Positions 1 through 5,171 of a stretch of 5,171 nt of DNA are shown piece by piece. Made by a program: the position numbers and the translations under genes. The notes beneath the pieces are model-generated. The model was not told where the DNA came from and did no database searches. It saw only the letters and a list, made by a program, of their open reading frames with translations. The stretch covers positions 1 through 5,171 of the forward strand of contig JAIWOM010000129.1 of the NCBI GenBank assembly GCA_020216895.1, given 5' to 3'. The first letter of the stretch is position 1. Each line of letters begins with the position of its first letter. The stretch is from Microcella sp. (GTDB lineage: Bacteria; Actinomycetota; Actinomycetes; Actinomycetales; Microbacteriaceae).

Positions 1-1
1 T

Positions 2-718
2 GCCGCCGTGCCCCTCACCGTCGTCGAGGCGCGCCTCGCCTCGGACGCCCTGAGCTCGACCATCGTGCGCGAGCGCACCACCGTGATCCCCGCCGGGGCG
101 ACGCGCGACCTGGCGATGCGGCTGCCCGCGGTCGCATGCCCCGCGGGTGAGGCGGTGCCCCGCGGCACACCGCCGCCCGACGCCGTGCTGGTCGTGCAGC
201 TCATCGACGGCAGCACCGCCGAGGTGAGCGTGCCCACCACCGACCGGCTGGGGCAGTGGGCCGACTGGGTCGCCGTGGAATGCCTCGCGGTGGCAGTCGA
301 CCAGCAGGTCGCGCTCGCGGTGCGGCATGATCCCGCACGCGACGAGGGACCCCTGATCGGGCTGCTGCTCGACATCGAGCCGCGCCCCGCCTCGCCGGGC
401 GTCTCCGACGAGCCGCAGGTCGCGGTGCAGAGCCTCAGCGACACGGTGCTGTTCGGGCTCGTGGATGCCGCGAGCGGTCAGCGGATCACCAGAGCGCCGC
501 TGCCCGCAGGCGCGGAGGGCGGCGCGGGGGCGGTGAGCATCCCGCTGCTGCTGACGCCGGCGCGGTGCGACGCGCACGCGCTCGCGGACGACAAGCAGGG
601 AACCCTGTTCCGCGTGAGCGTCGTGGTCGACGGCACGCCGGGCACCGTGACGATCGTCGCCGACCCCGCGACGAAGGCGGCGCTGTACGACGCGTACACG
701 CGCGCGTGCGGCCTCTGA
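2..718 (+). CDS. Hypothetical protein with duplicated cysteine-pair domain, 5'-partial
   Basis: I do not recognise a named family. The frame is open to the left edge; a GTG at 8-10 is the first possible start in view, but the sequence before it (Ala-Ala) already reads as coding and no ribosome binding site can be seen, so the true start is probably outside the window. Numbered from that GTG, 236 residues remain. There is no membrane helix in this part. Two stretches look alike: about residues 25-95 and 175-236. Each opens with a beta-like run ending near a Cys (C44; C187 in TPARCDAHALADDKQGT), continues with alternating hydrophobic strands (VLVVQLIDG; FRVSVVVDG) and closes on a second Cys (C92; C234 in RACGL). 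Spacings are 48 and 47 residues, suggesting an internal duplication with one disulfide per domain. That would suit an exported or surface protein, but any signal peptide or lipobox lies off the window. It ends 53 bases before the histidine kinase gene on the same strand. That it is real coding sequence is fairly sure; its function is unknown. Confidence 0.75.
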   Translation, partial: AAVPLTVVEARLASDALSSTIVRERTTVIPAGATRDLAMRLPAVACPAGEAVPRGTPPPDAVLVVQLIDGSTAEVSVPTTDRLGQWADWVAVECLAVAVDQQVALAVRHDPARDEGPLIGLLLDIEPRPASPGVSDEPQVAVQSLSDTVLFGLVDAASGQRITRAPLPAGAEGGAGAVSIPLLLTPARCDAHALADDKQGTLFRVSVVVDGTPGTVTIVADPATKAALYDAYTRACGL

Positions 719-771
719 GCTCGCGGCGCGCACGAGTGACAGACTGAGCGCATGAGCGGCACGGACGCGCG

Positions 772-1935
772 ATGGAGCTGATCGAGAAGGATCGTCGGCG
801 TCTGTTGCAGCGCGCCGCCCGCGCCTTCGGACTCAGCGGCGTGGCGCTCACCGCGTTCTGCCTCGCGCTGCCGGGCGTCGTCGAGGCCGACCTGCTGCCG
901 ACGGTGCTCATGCTGCTCGCTGGGCAGGCGGCCGCGCTCGTCATGGTCGGCCGCAGCGGCCGCATCGGCTGGGTGGCCCTCAGCATCGTGCTCGGGTGCG
1001 CGGTGATCGCCCTGGCGCAGCTGCCCTGGGGCCAGCCCTCGTCGCTCGCCCTCGCGACCTCGCTGGCGCCGCTCGGCGCGGCCGGTCTCGGCGGTGTCGG
1101 CCTCGTGCTGAGCGAGAGCACCGGTCGCTGGATTCTGTGGGCGGGTGGCACGCTCGCCTCGAGCATGCTCGTGGCCACCGCGGGTCCGACCAGCGGCCTG
1201 ATCTCCACCGCGGCCATCGCGACCCTCGCGGGATGGGTGATCACCCTGATCATCGGGCTGTGGGTCACTGTCGGCGTGCAGCGTGCGGTGCGGCGCATCG
1301 AGAACATCGGGCGCGCCCATCAGCTCGAGCGGCAGGCCAGTGAGACCGAGGCGCAGCGGCGCCAGGGTGCGCGGCTGCTGCACGACACCGTGCTCGCGAC
1401 CCTCACCCTGCTCGCGCACTCGGGCGTGGGCGTCTCGGCCGACGCCCTGCGCCAGCAGGCCGGGGAGGACGCGCGGCTACTGCGGCAGCTGCGGCTCGGC
1501 TCGACCCCGATGCCGCGGTTCTCGGGCGTGTACAGCCTCGAGCCGGTCGGCGAGACCCCGCTCGGCACGACCCTCGAGTCGGTGAAGCAGCGCTTCCTGC
1601 GCATGGGGCTGTCGGTGCGCTGGCACGGCACCGGGCAGGTGCTGCTGCCGAGCGACGTGCTCGATGCCTTCCTGCTCGCGCTCGCCGAATGCCTGGAGAA
1701 CGTGCGGCGGCACGCGGGCGTCGAGGAGGCGGACGTCACGATCACGCAGAACGACGAAGTGATCCGCGCCGTGGTCACCGATGCCGGCGTCGGCTTCGAC
1801 CCGGCCGCGGTCGGCACCGAGCGGCTCGGGTTCACCGAGTCGGTCGTCGCCCGCCTGCACGACGTGGGCGGCAGCGCCCGCGTCTTCTCAACCCCCGGCG
1901 CCGGCACCACCGTGGTCTTGGAGGTGCCGCGATGA
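772..1935 (+). CDS. Six-TM sensor histidine kinase (HATPase_c, NarL-system type)
   Basis: Membrane sensor kinase of 387 residues that should autophosphorylate on His and pass phosphate to the response regulator encoded downstream. Basic N-terminus (KDRRRLLQR), then six hydrophobic segments at about 17-37, 41-59, 64-84, 90-113, 119-138 and 145-168, with only short loops and no sizeable extracellular domain. A charged linker (170-200) leads to the H box RLLHDTVLATLTLLAH with phosphoacceptor His204 followed by Asp205. The ATPase domain (about 265-387) has an N box (E306, N310, R313, H314 in AECLENVRRHA), a G1 box (D337, G339, G341 in TDAGVGFDP) and a G2 region (RLGFTESV 351-358, GG 366-367, PGAGTT 375-380). 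All catalytic motifs look intact. The start is fixed within narrow limits: an in-frame TGA lies at 745-747 and ATG 772 is the only start codon after it, although no good Shine-Dalgarno precedes it. The stop overlaps the next start (ATGA at 1932-1935). The histidine kinase call is very sure; the stimulus is unknown. Confidence 0.93.
   Translation: MELIEKDRRRLLQRAARAFGLSGVALTAFCLALPGVVEADLLPTVLMLLAGQAAALVMVGRSGRIGWVALSIVLGCAVIALAQLPWGQPSSLALATSLAPLGAAGLGGVGLVLSESTGRWILWAGGTLASSMLVATAGPTSGLISTAAIATLAGWVITLIIGLWVTVGVQRAVRRIENIGRAHQLERQASETEAQRRQGARLLHDTVLATLTLLAHSGVGVSADALRQQAGEDARLLRQLRLGSTPMPRFSGVYSLEPVGETPLGTTLESVKQRFLRMGLSVRWHGTGQVLLPSDVLDAFLLALAECLENVRRHAGVEEADVTITQNDEVIRAVVTDAGVGFDPAAVGTERLGFTESVVARLHDVGGSARVFSTPGAGTTVVLEVPR
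1920..1924 (+). promoter_or_regulatory. Ribosome binding site of the kinase-like membrane protein
   Basis: GGAGG lies inside the last codons of the histidine kinase gene, seven bases before ATG 1932. It decides the start: the same frame is open upstream to 1689, but that stretch is the kinase gene read in another phase, whereas ATG 1932 has this site and the ATGA overlap with the kinase stop. Confidence 0.75.
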
Positions 1936-3188
1936 GCGGCCGCTACACCCCGCCCGACGAGACCACCCTCGGCGGTCTCGTCCGCCCCGCCGGGGCCCGC
2001 TCGTCGACCCGCCGCGGCACCCCCACCTCCACTCACGCCTCCGCGCTCGGCTCCGGCTTCCTCGGCCTCGGTGTCGCGATCATCGCCGCCCTGCAGTCGA
2101 TGATCGGCATCGCCCTCTTTCTGCTGCGCATCGACCTCTACCCGTCGATCCTGCCGATCGCCGCGGCCTGGCTGCTGCTCATGGTGACCTTCCTCGGCCT
2201 GACCATCACCATCTCGGCGAGCGGCGAGCGGCTGCCCGACTGGTTGTACGCCGTGTTCCTCGCCGCGCTCGCAGCGGTCGTCTGGCTCGACATCGTCGCG
2301 ATCGCGCCGCTGGCCAACGTGGGGCAGTACGCCACGGCCTCCGTCTCGGCCGGCTTCGTGCTGCTCGTGATCGTCACCCTGCGCCCGCGGTGGGAGGTCC
2401 TGATCGCCACGGCCCTCCTCGGCATCGCGCTCGTCGGAGCGATCCTCGCCACCACCCCGCTGACGCCCGTGACGATCCCCGCGCAGGTGGTGACCGTCGC
2501 GCTCGCGATCGGCCCGGGCATCGCGGGCGTGCTGCTGGTGCAGGGCTTCGAACGGATGCTGAAGCGCGAGCTCGACCGCGTGCTCGTGCAGTCGACCGTG
2601 ACGGCGCCCCGGCTCGCCGTGGGCATGCTGGCGAGCGAGGAGCTCGCCCGGCTCGATCTCGACGCGGAGCAGCTGCTGGAGGCGGTGGCCTCGGGTGAGG
2701 CGCCGCTGCCGCTGCCGGAGAACTACGCGGCGCGCGCATCCACCCTCGCGACCGAGCTGCGGCTGCACCTCATCGAGGGCCGGCGCGAGACCTGGCTCTT
2801 CCACGCGATCACCGAGTCGGAGCACCTGGGCCGGCGGGTGACGGTGAGCGACCCCGGCACCCTGGCGGGCCTGCTCGACGACGTGCAGCGCGACGCCCTG
2901 CTGGCGGCGCTGTGGCTGCTCACCCCCGATCCGGTGGGCACCGCCACGGCGCGGGCGGTCACCGTCTCGATCGGTCCGATCGACCCGCACCGCACGACCG
3001 GGCCCGGCGGCCTCCTCGTGCCGATGCGCCTCGAGGTGACCGGTCTCCGGCGCAATCGTGTCGACCCCGGTGTGTGGGAGGCTCTGGACCGGGTCGGGCG
3101 ATACAGTGACAGCACGGCGGACGGCGCGCTCGTGATCGAGCTCGAGTGCCGGGTCGAGAACCCGGCCGACGCGGCCCGCCCGCAGTAG
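1932..3188 (+). CDS. Six-TM membrane protein with degenerate kinase-like C-terminal domain
   Basis: Protein of 418 residues with the same plan as the kinase before it. A polar, basic N-terminus (1-38) is followed by six hydrophobic segments at about 40-66, 72-92, 103-123, 132-150, 156-173 and 183-203. A charged helix (FERMLKRELDRVL, 206-218) leads into a cytoplasmic region of about 200 residues. In that region ELRLHLIEGRRETWLFHAI (275-293) looks like a dimerisation-type helix. RDALLAALWLLTPD (320-333) sits where a kinase has its N-box helix, and strands RAVTVSIGPI, LLVPMRLEVTG and ALVIELECRVE follow in the order expected of an ATPase fold. There is no H-box His-Asp, no N-box Asn, no DxGxG and no PGxGT, so it should neither bind ATP in the usual way nor phosphorylate. 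The ATGA overlap with the kinase implies translational coupling and a likely complex with it. The role as co-sensor or allosteric partner is inference; remote relation to histidine kinases is by eye only. Many genomes would carry it as a hypothetical protein. Confidence 0.85.
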   Translation: MSGRYTPPDETTLGGLVRPAGARSSTRRGTPTSTHASALGSGFLGLGVAIIAALQSMIGIALFLLRIDLYPSILPIAAAWLLLMVTFLGLTITISASGERLPDWLYAVFLAALAAVVWLDIVAIAPLANVGQYATASVSAGFVLLVIVTLRPRWEVLIATALLGIALVGAILATTPLTPVTIPAQVVTVALAIGPGIAGVLLVQGFERMLKRELDRVLVQSTVTAPRLAVGMLASEELARLDLDAEQLLEAVASGEAPLPLPENYAARASTLATELRLHLIEGRRETWLFHAITESEHLGRRVTVSDPGTLAGLLDDVQRDALLAALWLLTPDPVGTATARAVTVSIGPIDPHRTTGPGGLLVPMRLEVTGLRRNRVDPGVWEALDRVGRYSDSTADGALVIELECRVENPADAARPQ

Positions 3189-3226
3189 CACCGATGACGA
3201 CAGCTCCGCACGACACCGCGCGGCGA

Positions 3227-3233
3227 AAGGAGG
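3227..3233 (+). promoter_or_regulatory. Strong ribosome binding site of the response regulator
   Basis: AAGGAGG lies five bases before ATG 3239, a near-perfect anti-16S match and the strongest such site in the window. It decides the start against in-frame upstream candidates such as ATG 3194 (15 codons longer, no comparable site). Its strength suggests the regulator is made in excess over the two membrane proteins. Confidence 0.85.
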
Positions 3234-3238
3234 GGGCG

Positions 3239-3907
3239 ATGTCGCAACCGCTGATCCGCCTGGCCCTGGTCGATGACCACCGCATGCTCCTGGGCGCCCT
3301 CACCGAGTGGATCCGTCAGGCCGCGGACGACATCGACATGGTCGCCGCCGTCGCGTCGTGGCCCGACCTGCTGTCGCACCCCGCCTTCCCCGTCGACGTC
3401 GTGCTGCTCGACCTCGATCTCAAGGACAACATCCCGGTCTCGCTGAAGATCCAGACCCTCAAGTCGATGAACGTGCGGGTCGTGCTCATGAGCACCTACA
3501 GCGAGCCCAACGTGGTGCGCGAGGCCCTCAACGCCGGAGCCCTGGGCTACCTGGTGAAGAGCGAGGACGCGGGCATGATCGTCGAGGCGATCCGCGCCGC
3601 GCGGGTCGGCGAGTCGTTCATCTCGGCCGAGCTCGACCTGGCCCTCAACGCCGCCGATATCGGCGGCTCGCCGCGCCTGAGCGCGCAGGAGCGCCGCGTG
3701 ATGGCCCTGTACGGTGCGGGCGAGCCGGTGAAGACGGTCGCCTACCAGCTCGGCATCTCCGAGGAGACGGCGAAGAGCTACTTGAAGCGCATCCGCGAGA
3801 AGTACCGCATCGCCGGCATCGACGTGGGCACGAAGGTCGCGCTGCGCAAGCAGGCGATCGCCGACGGCATCCTGGTGGATGCTCCCTCCGGGGGCGGCGG
3901 AATCTAG
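3239..3907 (+). CDS. NarL/LuxR-family DNA-binding response regulator
   Basis: Cytoplasmic transcription factor of 222 residues, the usual NarL-family length, and the expected phosphate acceptor of the upstream kinase. Receiver domain about 5-122: acidic pair D12-D13 (LALVDDHRML), phosphoacceptor Asp58 in VVLLDLDL (Asp60 is an alternative), switch residue Ser85 in VVLMSTYS, and Lys107 in GALGYLVKS. The output domain (about 145-210) is a LuxR-type helix-turn-helix: LSAQERRVMALYGAG, then VKTVAYQLGISEETAKSYL as the recognition region, then KRIREKYRI. The loop after Asp58 reads LDLKDNIP instead of the common rMPgmdG, and the usual TVK of the recognition helix is TAK followed by SYLKR; both are variants rather than losses. 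It ends in a Gly-rich tail (SGGGGI). It begins 50 bases after the kinase-like gene and is probably in the same operon. Its last codon overlaps the stop of the converging permease gene. Targets are unknown; autoregulation of the operon is possible but no operator could be recognised. Confidence 0.93.
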   Translation: MSQPLIRLALVDDHRMLLGALTEWIRQAADDIDMVAAVASWPDLLSHPAFPVDVVLLDLDLKDNIPVSLKIQTLKSMNVRVVLMSTYSEPNVVREALNAGALGYLVKSEDAGMIVEAIRAARVGESFISAELDLALNAADIGGSPRLSAQERRVMALYGAGEPVKTVAYQLGISEETAKSYLKRIREKYRIAGIDVGTKVALRKQAIADGILVDAPSGGGGI

Positions 3908-5171
3908 GCGTCGCCCGACCCGCGGGCCGTGCGTCGCTCGAGCGCGACGCTGACCACGGCGAGCAGCGTACCGCCGAGCGCGAGCAGCAGGCCGACCCAC
4001 GCGGGCGTGAGGTACCCCCAGCCGGCCGCGACGACGAGCCCGCCGAGGAAGGCGCCGAGCGCGTTGCCGACGTTGAGCGCCGAGTGGTTGAGGGCGGCCG
4101 CGAGCGTCTGCGAGTCGCCCGCGACATCCATGAGCCGGGTCTGGATCACCGGCGACAGGATCGCCGCCATGAACCCGACGAGGAAGGTCCCGGCGACCAG
4201 CCCGACCGGGGTGGTCCCGCCGAGCCCCACGACGATCATCGAACCGATGAGCCCGAGGAAGCCGATGAACATGGCCCGCGCGGTGCCCGCGTCGGCGAGG
4301 CGGCCGCCGATGATGTTGCCGATCGTGAGGCCCATGCCCATGCCGGCCAGCACCCACGGCACCGTGGCGGAGGGCATCCCGGCCGCGTCGGTCACCATGG
4401 GCGCAATGTAGCTGTACACGGCGAAGAAGCCGCCGAAGCCGATCGCCCCGACGGCGACCGCGACCCAGACCTGCAGGCTGCCGAAGGCCGCGAGCTCGCG
4501 ACGCACGGTCGAGTTCGCGTCGCCGGGCTGCCAGGGCACGAGGATGCGCACCGCGACGAACGTCGCCGCGAACAGCGCGGCGACCACGAGGTAGGCGGCG
4601 CGCCACCCGGCGGCCTGGCCGACCGCGGTGATGACCGGCACGCCGATGACGGTCGCGACGGTGAGGCCGCTCAGCACGAGGGCGACACCCTGCCCGCGCT
4701 TGCCGGGACCCATCATGCTCGCGGCGACGAGCGCGGCGACGCCGAAGTAGGCGCCGTGCGGAAGGCCGGCCAGGAAGCGCGCGGCGATGACGAACTCGAA
4801 GGTCGGCAAGGTGGCCGAGGCGATCGTGCCGACGGTGAACCCGGCGGCGAGCCAGAGCAGCAGCCGGCGGCGCGGCATGCGGCCACCGAACGCCGCGATG
4901 ATCGGTGCGCCGACGACGACACCGAGGGCGTAGGCGGTGATCACCCAGCCCGACTGCCCGATCGCTTCCTCCGCGTTGCTCGCATAGAGCCCGGGCAGCA
5001 GGTCGCGCGCGATGTCGGGCAGCAGGCCCATCGCCACGAACTCGGTCGAGCCGATGCCGAAGCCGCCGAGCGCGAGCGCCAGCAGCGCCGCATAGATGCG
5101 GGCCTTGCTGAGCGGCGGCCGGTCGGCGCCGCCGTGCGCGCGACGGTAGGCCTCGTCGTGCGCCCGCTGCT
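3904..5171 (-). CDS. MFS efflux permease, AraJ-like DHA1 family, 5'-partial
   Basis: Twelve-helix major facilitator permease, probably a proton-driven exporter of sugars or drugs; the substrate cannot be told. The frame is open to the right edge with no start codon there, giving 421 residues in view. The first part in view ends in SKARIYAALLALALGGFGIG-STEF (21-44), which is membrane segment 1 with the family's G-[IT]-G-[ST]-TEF signature. A GTG at 5037-5035 is therefore internal, and starting there would remove that helix. Further marks are motif A between segments 2 and 3 (GAPIIAAFGGRMPRRR, 87-102), AARFLAGLPHGAYFGVAAL (129-147), a motif C-like GLTVATVIGVPVITAVGQ followed by GWR (168-190), a central loop with PGDANSTVRRE (about 215-225), FFAVYSYIAPMVTDAAG (248-264), a second motif A-like NIIGGRLAD (285-293) and NHSALNVGNALGAFLGG (361-377). 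This series is typical of the AraJ/YdhP branch. It converges on the response regulator and shares the CTAG stop bases with it. A link to the two-component system is not shown. Confidence 0.92.
   Translation of the reverse strand, partial: QRAHDEAYRRAHGGADRPPLSKARIYAALLALALGGFGIGSTEFVAMGLLPDIARDLLPGLYASNAEEAIGQSGWVITAYALGVVVGAPIIAAFGGRMPRRRLLLWLAAGFTVGTIASATLPTFEFVIAARFLAGLPHGAYFGVAALVAASMMGPGKRGQGVALVLSGLTVATVIGVPVITAVGQAAGWRAAYLVVAALFAATFVAVRILVPWQPGDANSTVRRELAAFGSLQVWVAVAVGAIGFGGFFAVYSYIAPMVTDAAGMPSATVPWVLAGMGMGLTIGNIIGGRLADAGTARAMFIGFLGLIGSMIVVGLGGTTPVGLVAGTFLVGFMAAILSPVIQTRLMDVAGDSQTLAAALNHSALNVGNALGAFLGGLVVAAGWGYLTPAWVGLLLALGGTLLAVVSVALERRTARGSGDA
3931..3950. terminator. Candidate hairpin terminator at the convergent gene ends
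   Basis: A perfect 7-bp stem, GCGTCGC (3931-3937) with GCGACGC (3944-3950), encloses a 6-base loop and starts 24 bases after the regulator stop. It has no U tract, so if it stops transcription it would be of the U-less type proposed for high-GC actinobacteria. It lies inside the last codons of the permease gene, so coding constraint or chance in GC-rich DNA could explain it. Confidence 0.3.

Noticed and set aside
719..736. Possible terminator hairpin after the first gene
   Set aside because: Only a 4-bp CTCG/CGAG stem can be formed and there is no U tract.
941..966. GGCCGC inverted repeat within the kinase gene
   Set aside because: It lies in a membrane-segment coding region and is typical of Gly/Arg codons in GC-rich DNA; there is no reason to call it an operator.
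478..1419. 313-codon minus-strand frame
   Set aside because: Antisense shadow of the first gene and the kinase; compositionally biased and without motifs.
1689..1931. N-terminal extension of the kinase-like gene in the same frame
   Set aside because: This stretch encodes the ATPase domain of the kinase in another phase, and the extension is Arg/Gly-rich noise. ATG 1932 has a good ribosome binding site and the ATGA overlap.
1320..3191. 623-codon open frame on the minus strand
   Set aside because: It runs antisense to two well-supported genes. Its protein is low-complexity, rich in Arg, His, Gly, Glu and Asp, the usual shadow of GC-rich coding DNA, with no recognisable domain.
3146..3238. Longer N-terminus for the response regulator
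   Set aside because: The receiver begins normally right after ATG 3239, which has the strongest Shine-Dalgarno in the window; the earlier in-frame starts lack one.
2723..4606. 627-codon open frame on the minus strand
   Set aside because: It spans parts of three real genes in another phase, is very Arg/Gly/Ala-rich and has no coherent domain. The permease frame on the same strand explains the region.

Overview
This window looks like a chromosomal segment of a high-GC Gram-positive bacterium. An actinobacterium of the Microbacteriaceae type is the best guess, judged from uniformly high G+C at third codon positions, long open antisense frames, Ala/Val/Arg-rich proteins and the style of the signalling genes. 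No RNA gene, mobile element, CRISPR array or long repeat was seen. The window is almost wholly coding.

Layout, left to right. (1) At 2-718 (+) is the 3' part of an unrecognised protein whose start lies beyond the left edge. It appears to hold two similar domains, each with a cysteine pair about 47-48 residues apart. (2) At 772-1935 (+) is a sensor histidine kinase with six membrane segments, an H box (His204) and an intact ATPase domain. (3) At 1932-3188 (+), overlapping it by ATGA, is a second six-helix membrane protein. It has the same overall plan as the kinase, but its C-terminal region resembles a histidine-kinase ATPase domain that has lost the N and G boxes. (4) At 3239-3907 (+), behind a very strong ribosome binding site, is a NarL/LuxR-type response regulator. 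(5) At 3904-5171 (-), converging on the regulator and sharing the four bases CTAG for both stop codons, is an AraJ-like major facilitator (DHA1) efflux permease whose start lies beyond the right edge.

Genes 2-4 very probably form one operon for a two-component pathway. The kinase autophosphorylates and passes phosphate to the regulator, and the kinase-like membrane protein is a likely co-sensor or allosteric partner, made in step with the kinase through the start/stop overlap. Gene 1 lies 53 bases upstream on the same strand and could be part of the same unit, but this is not proven. The permease is on the other strand and may be only a neighbour. The signal, the target genes and the transported substrate cannot be read from this sequence.

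The most interesting point is the pairing of an active kinase with a same-topology, apparently catalytically dead kinase-like protein, next to a duplicated-domain protein of unknown function.
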